The notes beneath the pieces are model-generated. The model worked only from the letters and a program-made list of their open reading frames with translations. It did no database searches and was not told where the DNA came from. From Spiroplasma melliferum (lineage in GTDB: Bacteria > Bacillota_I > Bacilli_A > Mycoplasmatales > Mycoplasmataceae): a stretch of DNA of 64,000 nt. Below are positions 1 through 11,262 of this stretch, piece by piece. The position numbers and the translations under genes are program-made. Positions within the stretch are counted from its first letter, which is position 1. Each line of letters begins with the position of its first letter. The stretch covers positions 310,001-374,000 of the forward strand of contig CP029202.1 of assembly GCA_005222125.1 (NCBI GenBank), read 5' to 3'.

Positions 1-1038
1 GCGAAAGCAATTGACAAAAATACCGTTGAAGTTGCTGGGAAACGTTATTTATGTGCTAATTTGATTATTGCAACAGGAAGTGTTTCGCGTGGGCTACCAT
101 TACCAGGTTTTGAACAAGCTGAAAAAGCTGGTTATGTTATATCATCAACAGAAGCTTTATCATTACCAACAATTCCAAAAAAATTAATTATTATTGGTGG
201 TGGTGTCATTGGCATTGAATTTGCTTGTTTATATCATCGTTTAGGAACCGAAGTAACAATTTTGCAAGGTTTAGACACTATTTTAGAGTTATTAGATAAA
301 GACATTCGTGAAGAATTAACAAAATTGTTAATTAAAAATAAGGTAAAAATTGAAACTTCAGTTAAGATTAAAGCAATTAAAGGTAAATCAGTAATTTATG
401 ATAATAGTGAAGGAAAAGAAGTAAAACTAACATCAGATTATTGTTTAGTTTCAGTTGGTCGAACACCAGTAACAACTGGTTTTGAAAACATTGGACTAAA
501 AATTGGAGAGCGAAAAAACATTGAAGTTGATGAGCAATGTAAAACAAACTTGCCTGGTGTATATGCAATTGGCGATGTTGTGGGACGTGCAATGCTAGCT
601 CATGTTGCTTCAGCACAAGGAATATTAGTAATTGATAATATCAAGGGAAAAAATGTAAAAATGAATTATAATCGAATTCCTTCTTGCATTTATTCATTCC
701 CAGAAGTAGCAACAGTTGGAATTACTGAAGAGCAGGCAATTAAAGATAAAATTGCTTATAAAGCATTTAAATTTCCACTAGCAGCAAATGGTAAAGCAAT
801 AGCTGACGGAGAAACTGATGGTTTCGTTAAAATTTTATGTGATCCAAAATATGGTGAAATTTTAGGAGTTCATATTGTTGCTGCAACAGCAACAGATATG
901 ATTTCTGGAATTACTGCTTGTATGGAAACAGAAGGAACAATTCATGAATTGGCAAAAACAGTTCACCCACATCCGACGCTATCAGAGATTATTATGGAAG
1001 TTGCCCATGGTTTAGAAGGCCATGCAATTCATATTTAA
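1..1038 (+). CDS. lpdA: Dihydrolipoyl dehydrogenase (E3), 3' part
   Basis: The last 345 residues of a dihydrolipoyl dehydrogenase; the frame is open from base 1, so the N-terminus with the FAD fold and redox disulfide lies outside the window. The NAD-binding GGGVIGIEFA motif is near residue 67, the second FAD contact YAIGDVVG near 187, and the C-terminal active-site HPHPTLSE precedes the stop. The enzyme reoxidises lipoyl groups of pyruvate dehydrogenase using NAD+, in the cytoplasm. A TTG at 61 is internal, not the start. It is probably the last gene of a pdh operon, since a hairpin with a T-run follows the stop directly. Assignment is secure; which 2-oxoacid complex it serves is inferred. 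Confidence 0.95.
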   Translation, partial: AKAIDKNTVEVAGKRYLCANLIIATGSVSRGLPLPGFEQAEKAGYVISSTEALSLPTIPKKLIIIGGGVIGIEFACLYHRLGTEVTILQGLDTILELLDKDIREELTKLLIKNKVKIETSVKIKAIKGKSVIYDNSEGKEVKLTSDYCLVSVGRTPVTTGFENIGLKIGERKNIEVDEQCKTNLPGVYAIGDVVGRAMLAHVASAQGILVIDNIKGKNVKMNYNRIPSCIYSFPEVATVGITEEQAIKDKIAYKAFKFPLAANGKAIADGETDGFVKILCDPKYGEILGVHIVAATATDMISGITACMETEGTIHELAKTVHPHPTLSEIIMEVAHGLEGHAIHI

Positions 1039-1061
1039 AGTTACAGAAGTAACTTTTTTTA
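1039..1061 (+). terminator. Terminator after lpdA
   Basis: A six-base stem AGTTAC/GTAACT with a four-base loop is followed by seven T residues, directly after the lpdA stop. Confidence 0.75.
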
Positions 1062-1127
1062 TTTAAAAATAATAACTAAAAAGATTAATTTTGTTTGAAA
1101 AGTCTGCTTTTCATTTAATATTAATTT

Positions 1128-1136
1128 TGTTATAAT
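1128..1136 (+). promoter_or_regulatory. Extended -10 promoter for the 1181 gene
   Basis: TGTTATAAT is an exact extended -10 element 45 bases before the next start codon. No convincing -35 hexamer is visible. Confidence 0.5.
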
Positions 1137-1180
1137 AAACCCATTAAATCGGTCTATAAAGTTTACTAAAGGAGATTTCA

Positions 1181-3223
1181 ATGGCAAGAAAACCAGGCAG
1201 TTGACATAAACTTAATAATTTAACAAAAAATGTTACTGTAGCATCACGTAAAAAGGGATGACTTGCTGCAATTTGTGCTGTATTATACCTTAGCGCTTTA
1301 ATTCCCTCTGCTTATTTTGCCGTGGCATTTTTAGCAGATATTTTAAATTATGGTGGTATTGAAACCGATGGACCCTTGCCCGATGTTAATGATGGAGATT
1401 ATTTTGAAGTTAACTTTGCAAAAACAGAATTGCGAGATAATACAACAACAACTCCAGTCTTTGAAACTTATGAAATTCCTCCTGACCCTAATACTGGGCA
1501 AGTTGCACAAACTCGTGTTCGTGCAAGATCATTACGATTAGAATATGCTTATAATTTAATTTTTGAAAAAGCACCTAGTTTATATATTGCAAATAATATC
1601 TTTTTTAAACATAAATATAATCAGCCTAATCAAATTCAAATTTTAGATATTTTTACTGATTCACGAGGCACACAGCGGTTAAGTCTTGCTGATGTGCAGC
1701 AAAATCAATTTAATTTAATGAAAAATTTATTATTTTTAAAAATCAAATACCAAGGAGTACTACAAAAAAATTTAATTTGAATGCCAACATTATTTGCTGG
1801 TAATGAAGGATTTTTATCAAACTTTTTAAGTTTTAAATTAGGAGAAACAAGAAACAAAGATGATTTAAAACCAATAGTTTGAGAAAAACAAACAAATATT
1901 CTAGGTGAACAAGCTAATAATATTATGATTAATGGTACTAATGATAGTTTAGCGTTAGCAGATAGAGTTTATGCTGCTTATAAAGAACGTTTTGCTGCTT
2001 TTTATGCAGAAAATAAAGGAAATGATAAAGAATTTATTGGCGATTATAATCCATATAGTAATTTTGCTATTTCAAGTGTTAATCCAAATGACCAACTGTT
2101 TCCAGGTACTTTTATTGATAGTACACATTACATGCTTGATATTAATCGGGTAATTCAATCAGCCTATAAAAAAGGTGATTCAGAGCAAAGTTTTGCAAAA
2201 ACAGATACTCAGATTAATGGTAAATATATTCCACAATTATTAATTTTCTTAATTAACATTTTAGAAACATCACAAAATCGTGGTTTAGTGTTACCAACAG
2301 AACTTGTACCAACAGATTGACAAATTTGATATCAACATCTTCAACCAAAACGTTTAAATGTTAATCAGCCAGAGCAATTTTATTTTATGTTTTTACCACA
2401 AGGTGAAACAATTAAAAATGTGATTGCAAATCGATTGGGGCAAGAAATTAAAGATGTTTTAAATGGTAAATATTCATTATCAACAGCAATTAGAGAATTG
2501 GAAGAAGATGTTTTGAGCAATCCTAATGGGTCAAAATATAAATGAGTTTATGATTGAAATATTTTACCATTTCAATCATATGGAATAATAGAGAAAGCAG
2601 ACTATACTGTTGTTAAAAGAACAATTCAAGAAAATGGTGATTTAACAATTAATTTTAATAACAATCAAGCGAAAAAATCAGACTATGTAATAATTGATCA
2701 ACCATCATTACATTCAATTACTAATTTAGTTAATACTGGCGATCGTGATGCCTATTCAATTAGTAATAAACAGAAACGAAATACTTTATTTACAAAATAT
2801 TGAAGTGCTAATTTATATGGTGCACAGAAGCCATTAAATTATATTGACATTGATGTTTCAAATATTCCAGGTGATATAACTTCATTCAAAACAATGCTAC
2901 AAAACCAAATTGTTAATCGCACATGAGAATTTATCCAAAATATTAGTCAGAAGGTAGGAAACAATTTAAACATTAGTGATAATGTATTAGAAATAGATTA
3001 TGCTAAGGCGATTGCAGAAGATATTATAACATTTACACCTTTAAATAATTATCATAATGCTGCTGCTAATTTTAATGAATGATTTTATGCATTGCAAGCA
3101 AAAAGTGAAGAAGAATATAGTAATTTAACTGTTATTGATATTAAATTAGAATTAAAAGAGAAAGAAAATGTTCCACAAAATCTCCAAGCAATTACTTTCC
3201 GTTTTAACATTAATTATATTTAA
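1181..3223 (+). CDS. Membrane-anchored ectodomain protein (680 aa)
   Basis: I do not recognise a named family. The ATG follows AGGAG at a good distance. A basic N-terminus with several Trp/Lys is followed by one hydrophobic helix at about residues 29-52; the remaining 630 residues are polar, lack cysteine clusters and probably face outside. At least ten in-frame TGA codons read as Trp. The C-terminal 120 residues contain a W-E-x-I-type helix followed by strands ending in FRFNINY, which resembles the modules in the lipoprotein immediately downstream, so the two may be distant relatives. A surface role is inferred from topology and neighbours only. Confidence 0.8.
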
Positions 3224-3258
3224 AATTTATGTATAAAATATAAAAATGTATATAAAGT

Positions 3259-3267
3259 GTATATAAT
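3259..3267 (+). promoter_or_regulatory. -10 region for lipoprotein 3306
   Basis: TATAAT at 3262-3267 lies in a TA-rich tract with tandem TGTATATA-like repeats, 39 bases before the lipoprotein start. The -35 box is uncertain. Confidence 0.4.
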
Positions 3268-3305
3268 GATAGTAAGTATTAATGTTTGAAAAGGAAGGGA
3301 TTTAA

Positions 3306-5513
3306 ATGCGTAAAATTTTAACACTTTTAACAACATTTCTGATTACAAGTGCTTCGATAACTAGTGTTATATCATGCGGAACAATTTCTCCACCAAAAAT
3401 TGCTGGAAGAGAAAATATTTCAACAGAATTCACTTTAACTAATAATGTTATTGTTACTGATGACAATATGGCTGTAGAAGAATCAATATTTAATCAAGCA
3501 AAAAGTGAAGGAAGGATTTCTCAAGATTTATCCTTAGATTTTTTTGAAATTACTGATGCGGAAAATATGGTAAAACCAACTGCTGCTAATACGCCACAAA
3601 CTGGACATGTTGTTTTAACCGTTCGCCAAGATGAAGATATTCCATATATTGGTTCGGTTACCATTCGTTTTACTTTAGTTAAAAAATTGTCAATGGACAT
3701 TAGTCAAACTGTTAACTTAAAAAATGTGTGAGATGTAACAAAATATGAAAATGTTGAGGAATTATATAATGATATTTGGGAAAAGGCAGTTGGTAGTTTT
3801 AAACCAGAAACACCAATTGATATAGAAACTTATGATATCTCAGGTTTTGATTTACCAAGCGTTTATAACACAGAGTTACCTGTAACAATGTTTTCTGAAT
3901 ATAATGGAAAAGCAAATACGCCAACAAGTCTTTTTAGTGGAACAATTACATTCAACTTAAACATTATCAGTTATCGTGCTACGGTTAATTTGAAATTACA
4001 ACAAAATAACTTAGATCCAAAATTGTTATATGATTTAGTGTGAAAAAAAGTTAAACAACAATTTAGTGATGACCATGGAGTTTCAAGTGATTATAATGAC
4101 TATCAAGTTGAATGAAGTGATGTGATAGAACCAGATATTGGTGGCAATACATGATTGAATTTTTTAGCAACACCAAATAATGAAAACATTCATCATTATA
4201 TGAGAGTTGATGGGTTTATTTGTAAAGACCAAATTGAATTACCATCAACAATAGAATTATCAATTCCAATTGTTGTAACTCAACAAGAACGGCCAAATGT
4301 TGATAAAGATTGAATTTGAAAATTAGCAATGCGAAAAGCAAACATTAATGGTGGTCCAGCATTAACTAATTTTAATACAACAGATTGACAAACAATATTT
4401 AGTAAGAATTGACCTAATATTGGGCGAACAGAAACAGTTACTTTGCGTGCAGTTAATCGTAACACTGATCCAATGTTTAAAGGCGATGTTAAAATTACAT
4501 TAAAATTAATTAATCAAGGGATTGATCCTGGTTTATTAGAATTAGACCCAATTTTATTAGTTAAAAGTGATAATCATACAACAGATTCAGTCTTACATTT
4601 AGTATGAGATAAACTTATTAATAATAAAGCATGAAATCCGCATTTATCACGTGATTTAGTGAATTTTAAGCCTGAAGACCTAGATAGATTAAGCAATGCT
4701 TTACGAGACGCTGAAAACAGTGAAGAATGAAAATCTTATGCAATTAATATTTCTGGAAAACAAGAGGATGCTGGTCGTGACTTTAAAATAACTGTTCACG
4801 GTAAAATTAAGATGGTTAATAAAGCGATAGAAAAAGATGCCATAATTGATTTATCCGATAAAACTTATAACTTTATGCCAAGAAAACAATTTGGTTCAGA
4901 TAATCAAGTGTCTTATTTAGTTCATCAAATTTGAGGTGATATTATTAAAAATTCAATATTTACTGCTAACGATGAACAAGCTTTTGGTCTTTCAAAAATT
5001 CAAACTGATTGAAATTACTTTGAACCAATTTATCAACAAATAGATGAAGCAATTAATAAATATGATGCAAGTAGTAGTGACGATAAAATTCCATTAGAGT
5101 TGAAGTTTTCATTTAGAAACAATGCTATTTATACAGGCCAAGTGACTGTTAAATTAAATTTAACAGCAAGTGAACCAATTAATCTTGATTTTAATTTAAC
5201 AAGTTCAATGTTACCAATATTTATTCGTAGTTTACCAACAACATCAGAAGATAAAAAAGAATTGGTAAAAAATATGGTTAATACAATACTATATGATGGA
5301 ATCATAAAAAATCCAGACTTAAAAGCACAACAACGAAATATTTTATGACAATTATTATCTTATGATACAGCAACGGAAGAATTTATTGAACAATTTAATT
5401 TTCCAACAGAAAGTAATCCACAACGAGAATTAATTATTAACATTAAAACATCATCTGGCCAATTCGTTAATGGTTCATTTATGTTAAAAATAAATTTAAT
5501 TTATCAACCTTAA
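3306..5513 (+). CDS. Repeat-containing surface lipoprotein (735 aa)
   Basis: A typical Mollicutes prolipoprotein: positively charged start, hydrophobic core and a lipobox-like ITSVISC with the cysteine at residue 24, which should be lipidated by Lgt and leave the protein on the outer face of the membrane. The rest appears to be about five to six degenerate modules of roughly 100-130 residues. Each begins with a short helix (VWDVTKYENV, LVWKKVKQQF, LVWDKLINNK, IWGDIIKN) and ends with a strand such as GSVTIRFTLV, GTITFNLNII, GDVKITLKLI or GQVTVKLNLT. About twenty TGA codons encode Trp. An AAGGAAGGGA ribosome site precedes the ATG. Function unknown; adhesion or scaffold roles would be guesses. 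Confidence 0.88.
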
Positions 5514-5541
5514 AACTCTTCAAAAAAGAAGAGTTTTTTTC
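5514..5541 (+). terminator. Terminator after lipoprotein 3306
   Basis: Eight-base stem AACTCTTC/GAAGAGTT, A-rich loop, then a run of seven T residues, starting at the stop codon. Confidence 0.88.
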
Positions 5542-5576
5542 CTTTTAATAAGAGGGATAGTATTTTTAAAAGAAAA

Positions 5577-5585
5577 TGCTATAAT
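5577..5585 (+). promoter_or_regulatory. Extended -10 promoter of the 5627-14889 unit
   Basis: TGCTATAAT is an exact extended -10 motif 42 bases upstream of the first membrane-protein gene. No good -35 is seen. Spacing inside the downstream cluster allows this promoter to serve many genes. Confidence 0.5.
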
Positions 5586-5626
5586 CATTGTAAACGAGGG
5601 AGAAATTATTAAATTAGGTGGTATTG

Positions 5627-6196
5627 ATGGAAAAAGCAACACAAGATTTTCAAAAAAATGATGTTCGGTTAACGAGAATGTATTTTACTACGCCAATGGA
5701 AATTATTGCTAGAATTATGATTTTAATAGGTCAAGCAGTTATGTTGGGAGTAATTATTATTGTATCAGCTTCTTTAGCAATGATTGCAACTAGTAAATTA
5801 CCAATTCCTGCAGTTTTTAATAATTTTGGTTTAGCTGATGGTGTTTTTCGTGGTCTTACCATTGTTATTGCTCTGTTTGGAATTCTCTTTTCCTTAATTT
5901 TTGTAATTCCAACGTTAATTGTTCGTAATATTAAGCTTCTAAAGGTAACTGGAATTATTTTTAATACGGTTGGATGCATCTTTGTTTTTCTAATGTTAGG
6001 ATTAAGCATTATTGCATATCTTTATATTCCTGTTCGATTAAATTTACCAGGGGTAATTATGGCTGGGATTTGTATGTTAACATTATTTTGAGGTAGTTTT
6101 TTATTATGATTATCAGCAATTCGTCAGCAAAAACGAATTAACCTTGCTGTTGCTGAAAGTTTAGATTTTAGTTCTAAATTAAAAATAGTTGAATAG
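5627..6196 (+). CDS. Four-helix membrane protein, paralogue 1 of 4
   Basis: 189 residues when started at the ATG at 5627, which has AGGTGG five bases upstream; GTG 5618 and TTG 5624 are in frame but overlap that site. Predicted helices lie near residues 28-52, 76-98, 106-130 and 137-160, followed by a short basic tail. Just before helix 1 the motif MYFTTPMEIIARIMILIGQ matches the same position in the genes at 6209, 6982 and 10581. Helix 2 ends FVIPTLIVR, again shared. I know no named family. With its paralogues it may form a membrane complex in the same transcription unit as a large ectodomain protein and a MoxR/VWA pair. Confidence 0.82.
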
Positions 6197-6208
6197 GAAG
6201 GTGTTTTA

Positions 6209-6967
6209 ATGAAAAAAACAAAAAATAGTAAAACAATAAATCAAGAACAATCAGCAAAAGTAGTGAAAACAATGCAGTTCATTGTTGATAATCGTCCGCC
6301 AGTGTTAAAAAATTTAGATAAAACTGTTATTGATAAAACAGTAAAATCATTAGGAGAATATGAATTAAATCGAAAACAGCAAATTCGACCATTACCTTAT
6401 CAATACAACCTTGAAGCAAGTAAATATTATTTCTCTACTAAGAGTGAAACAATAGCAAGAACTTTAATTGTCTTCTCACAATTATTATTAATTGTAGTTG
6501 CACTAATATATCTTCCAACATTAGGGCAAGTAGGAGCACAACTTATTATCTCTTTATTATCAAAATTTAAAACTCCATTTACTGATCAAATTGTAACAAT
6601 TGGCCAACCAATTGTAATTGGAATAATTATTTTATTAGCTATTTTATGAATTGCAACATTCTTTTTTATCACAATTCCAATTTTAATTACCAAAACATTA
6701 AAAACTGTTAATATTTGAACAATTATTGTTAGTATTGTTGGTAATCTTAATTGTTCTTCAGTTCTTGGGTTAGCCATTTTACAATTTGTTTATGTTAAGA
6801 ATTCAGTTGCTGGATTAAATATTAATCCATTTATATTACCGTCATTTGCGATTATTGCTTTTTGTTGTTTTATATTGGGTTGCTTATTTTTAAAAAGTGA
6901 TCGCAAAAAATACCAAATAAAGTTAGAAAATGAAATAGCAAATCAAATTAGGGCGCTGAGAGAGTAA
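6209..6967 (+). CDS. Four-helix membrane protein, paralogue 2 of 4
   Basis: 252 residues; the start is 12 bases after the preceding stop, with AGGAAGG as ribosome site. It has a soluble polar N-terminus of about 80 residues, then four predicted helices near 85-108, 130-155, 165-185 and 205-230 and a charged C-terminus. The pre-helix motif YYFSTKSETIARTLIVFSQ and the helix-2 end FFITIPILITK align with the other three paralogues. Several TGA-encoded Trp residues fall in helix-bordering positions. Function unknown; membrane location is clear from composition. Confidence 0.82.
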
Positions 6968-6981
6968 GGAGAAAAACTATT

Positions 6982-7695
6982 ATGTTAACAAAAATTAGTT
7001 CAAAACGAGACGAATTAGCATTGCAATGAAACACACGAATTGAAGTTGCAGCACGTTTATTAGTTTTTAGTTTTTCAATTTTAGGAACTTTTATGGGTTA
7101 TTTTATTGGGGCTGGTTGTGCAATGGCTTATAATAATATTAAGAATCTAACGGGTGTTATTTCACATCGAACTTATGAATTACATTATATTATTGCTGGA
7201 ATTGTTGGTTTTATTTGTGCTGTTTTTTTCTTTTGTTTTATTGGTTTACCATATTTAAAATTAAAAAAAGCAACTAGTTTTAAAAGCTGAATTATTATTT
7301 CAACTATTTTTGCAACAATATATTACACAACATGTTTTACTTTAGCAATAATTTTTATAAATATGTTTAATACTATTAATAATTATTTTATTGTTGGTTT
7401 TACTTTGCTTATTATTTGTCTGGTCGTAATTTTTTCGTCGTATTTTTCACTTTGACGTGAAGTAAAAAAACAATGGATTTTACGAAAAAAATTTGAGTAT
7501 TTAGCAGATGAAGAACAAATGAAAAAAGTAGAAACAAAATTAGCAACTTTAGAATTACAACGTGAACGCCTTGTTGAATTAGAAACAATTAAATATAATA
7601 AAGAAAAGTATAGTTTAAATAATTTAAAGGAAAAAAAGAAACATATTTATGTTCAAAAGCCTGTTTTAGAAGAACAAGAACAAGAAGAAATTTAA
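6982..7695 (+). CDS. Four-helix membrane protein with coiled-coil tail, paralogue 3 of 4
   Basis: 237 residues; it starts 14 bases after the previous gene behind AAGGAG. A very short N-terminus leads into the variant motif LQWNTRIEVAARLLVFSFS, then four predicted helices at about 22-46, 67-90, 97-120 and 125-148; helix 2 ends FIGLPYLKLK. Unlike its paralogues it carries a highly charged C-terminal region of about 85 residues rich in Glu, Lys and Leu that looks like a cytoplasmic coiled coil. That tail may bind a soluble partner such as the ATPase encoded downstream, which is inference. Confidence 0.8.
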
Positions 7696-7743
7696 AATCA
7701 TCTAAACAAAAAAATATAATAAATATTAGAGGAGACCGTATTA

Positions 7744-10485
7744 ATGAATAAAGAAGATAACAATAATAATGTCGTGGAAGTAACAATTCAGCCCGTTCGG
7801 CGAAAAATTTCTCGGAAAACAAATTTAAATCTTTTTGCTATTATTGCAATAATAGCAATTACTGCTGGGCTAGGTGGAGTTATTTACTCAATTATTGCTG
7901 CTTCTTTTTATCATAATAAAAATCCATGAGCAAATGCTATTTTGCTAGATGATAAAATTACAAAAATGGTTAATTCACAATTATCAAAAGCATTAGTTGA
8001 TTCTAATGGAGTTGCAAAACCAGAGAATTTAACTAGTTATGTTCAGTTTAATGTCGGTGAAAAAGATGGAATTGATATTTATGCTAATTTAACTAATATT
8101 CAAATTATTCAAGATATTTTTGCAAAAAGTAATTGAATTGAAGATAATTTAAGTATTGTTGAAACAATGCTAAAGGGAACAGGTGCTAGTTTATCAGGAA
8201 CCAAAGTAATTTATCAAAATAATCTCTTGAATTTAGTTTTGCGACCAAAAATTTTATCTTATCCATATAATGATGGTGATGATAAATATGGTTTGGTAAC
8301 AGTTGTTCCAGTGGATTCTCAACAAGGGCTCTTTACATATAAAGTTCGTTTTGCTTTGCAATTAATTGCGACTGATTTTGCTGGTTATTATATTGATTTA
8401 AAGAAAACATTTGATTATACATATGATACAGTAGAAGGAGTTTACCCAGTTGCTTTAACATTAAGTCAACTTTTAAATTTAATTAGCAATCAAAAAATTG
8501 TTAATTTAGTGCAAAAATATAATGTTAGACTAGACAGTGGTAATGAATTAATTTTAAATAGTCTTTTAAGTGAATATTATCCAATTGCAAAACCAGATAA
8601 TAGTATTCTTATTAATGAAGAAATTGTAAATAAAGATGGTGTTTCTTTTGCACCAGTTATTGGAACGCCATCTGCCAGTGACTTAACATTAAATATTAAG
8701 TATGATTCTAAAAAATTTAGTTCATTACAACAATTTGGTGCTAATCTTTTTAATTATCATGATAAAAATTACTCAGCAATTGCTAATATTTTTACTAAAA
8801 TTGGAATTACAATGCCGACATTTGAAAATGTCAAAAATAGTTATGATTTATATGATCGAAACAGTGAAAATACTTTTCTTACTGATGCAATGATTGACCA
8901 ACGAGTAAATTCTTATCGAGGATTTGTGAAAGAAATGGGCGTTGATTCTGATAATATTGCTGATAACTTTAATTATGTTACTAATGATAATAGCCAGTAT
9001 GTTTGAGGTTCAGAACATCAAATTTTTTATAATGAAGTTAAAATTAAATTTTTAAATATTAATAACAATTTGGGAAATAATATTTATCGTAGTCCAACTA
9101 AAATTTACTATGACCAACAACGTTACACTAATACTTCAATTAATTTCCAAGCGTTTGATTTAGCGGCAAATGTTAAAAATGTTATTGAAAAAGTTCAATA
9201 TGATGATTCTGAAGCAGAAATTGATCGCCGATTAACAAATCAAAGTGGAGTTATTAAAGCAAATTTAAAAGATTATTTATTAAAGCAATTAAATAATCCC
9301 CATATTAAAATTGACAATATTGTGAAAGAAATTACTGTTGGTGTTACACATAATGCTTCTACAATTGAAGGAACAGTTTTTGCAAAACAGGTACCTATTA
9401 ATGGAACTTTGCGGGGGAATAATAATAAAGTATATCAAGATAAATTGTTAACCTTACCGAAAATTGACATCACAGTACGTTTTTCTTATGATGGTACTAA
9501 CAGCAACACTTATAATTTATCTTATCAATATGATGTGGCGCCAAAAGTAGTTAAAGATTGACGTGGTGTTGATAAAAATAGTCTTAATGTTTTACAAGGT
9601 GATTTTAACTTTTCACGGAATTATACAACACTTGATAAAATAACAAGTTTAGAAAATGATTATCGTAAGGAAATAATTAGTGTTGCTAATATATGAGAAA
9701 ATAATAATCCGATGGGAGTAGGGAATGGAGATAATAATTATCCCGTTGAATTTTCAAATTGAAATTCTTTTGCAATTAAGTTAAACCAAATTAATGTTGG
9801 ACGAAATAATAACAATAATTTAAGAGTTGGGTCTTATAATGCTAGTGTAACAGCAACAAAAGAATCGTTAAATTATCAAGGAACATTTACAACTAATTTA
9901 ATTTATGTAAAAGCAGCACCAATTGAGCATATTACAGTGCAGTCATTGCTTGCAAATAGTTCATGAACACAGCAACAAGCTTATCGACAAATTAAAACTA
10001 ATATTTTAAATCAAGCTGCAAAGTATGGTTTAAATTTAACAGATCGTGATTTTAGTATTAGTGGTATTTCAGAAAATAATGTAGAAAAATTACCAGTTGG
10101 AAATAAAGAAATTATTATTACTGCTTTGGGAAATGATAATGTTGTAACTGGAACGGCAACTATTAATTTAATTGTAAATCCAGTTAATATTAGAAAATAT
10201 GATAATGCTCTTAAACTAGGTTTTCAAAAAGTTAATCATTCAATTGGCGAGACAATTAACATGATTTTTGCGCAATTACAACAACCAATTAGGAAAGATG
10301 GGTATAACATTATAAATCCACGTCAATATTTTGATGTTATTATTTTAACTGAAAATAACCGTGAACTAAGTGCTAATGATATCTTTTTAGTAGAAGGTAA
10401 ATATTGGTATTATATTAAAGTAACAAGTTTTGGAGCAAGATATTTTGATGGAACAATATCAAATAATTTAATTGTTAAAAAATAG
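7744..10485 (+). CDS. Large single-pass ectodomain protein (913 aa)
   Basis: The product has a short Asn/Lys/Arg-rich cytoplasmic N-terminus, one helix at about residues 31-58, and roughly 850 polar residues predicted outside the cell. No cysteine follows the helix, so it is membrane-anchored rather than lipidated. The ectodomain is Asn/Tyr/Thr-rich with recurring strand segments such as GTFTTNLIYVK, GTATINLIVNP and DGTISNNLIVKK, each after a helix or linker, suggesting tandem beta-rich modules of 100-150 residues. Eight or so TGA codons encode Trp. It sits between four-helix paralogues 3 and 4. Function is unknown; a surface component of a complex made by this cluster is the simplest reading. 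Confidence 0.83.
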
Positions 10486-10580
10486 GAAAAAAATAATTTA
10501 ATTGCCTAAATTTAGGGAAAATGTTAAAATATTTACACAAATTAAAATAAAATAGGGTTAAATACCAAAGGGGGAATAAA

Positions 10581-11249
10581 ATGTTTAAAAATAAGCCAAC
10601 ATATGGAAGTAAATTTCCAGATTTAGAGTTGCTTGATACTGAAGAAGAACGCCGAAAATATGAGGAAGAAGTTAAAGAATTATCTAAACAAGAGCAAAAA
10701 CGTTTTAGTTATTTGTCGCCAACTCAGCATAATGATTTTTCACAACGACGAATGTTTTGGGATAGTCCACTTGAACGAGTAGGGCGAAGTTTTATTATTT
10801 TTGGACAGTTGATAGCAATTGTTTTAGCTTATTTTATTGGTCAAAAAGCAATTTTAGTTGCTTTAAGTAATTATCTTGATCCAAATATTAAAGTTTTTGC
10901 TGAGCTTTATGTTAAAGATCTTTTAAGTTATGGCTTCTTATTTCTTAGTTTATTATTTAGTTTATTATATTTTATTCCGATGGCAATGGCTCGAACTGCG
11001 GGTGCTATTTATGGATGAGGTATTGCATATATTATGTTAGCAATTTTATATTTTTTATTTGTTGAAATTTTATGTGCAATTTTATTGATTTTAGGAAGTA
11101 TTAAAGGAAATCCGGCTGAACCAATTAATATTTGATTACTAGTTTTTATTGTTTTGGTTCTAATAATTACTTCCATTTGAATTATTGGAGCATGCCTCTT
11201 GATTGTTAAATCAGATGATGTTAAACGAAGAATTAATTTAGAAATTTAG
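10581..11249 (+). CDS. Four-helix membrane protein, paralogue 4 of 4
   Basis: 222 residues preceded by AAAGGGGG. A charged N-terminus of about 65 residues is rich in Glu and Lys. The motif [19 protein letters not shown] then introduces helix 1 (about 70-95), with helices near 112-135, 145-170 and 185-208; helix 2 ends YFIPMAMAR. It keeps the aromatic, Glu and Arg pattern of the other three family members. It lies 13 bases upstream of the MoxR-type ATPase, which links the membrane set to the ATPase/VWA pair by operon structure. Function not known. Confidence 0.82.
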
Positions 11250-11262
11250 GAGAAAAAAGAAA

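Noticed and set aside
377-616. Minus-strand open frame inside lpdA
   Set aside because: Shadow of a conserved coding sequence, with low-complexity product and no ribosome site.
1780-2320. Apparent breaks at TGA codons in the 1181 gene and dozens of similar cases
   Set aside because: Continuity, conserved Trp positions (for example DGWG in GpmI, NKWD in Der) and the flanking stops show TGA is Trp, so these are not pseudogenes.
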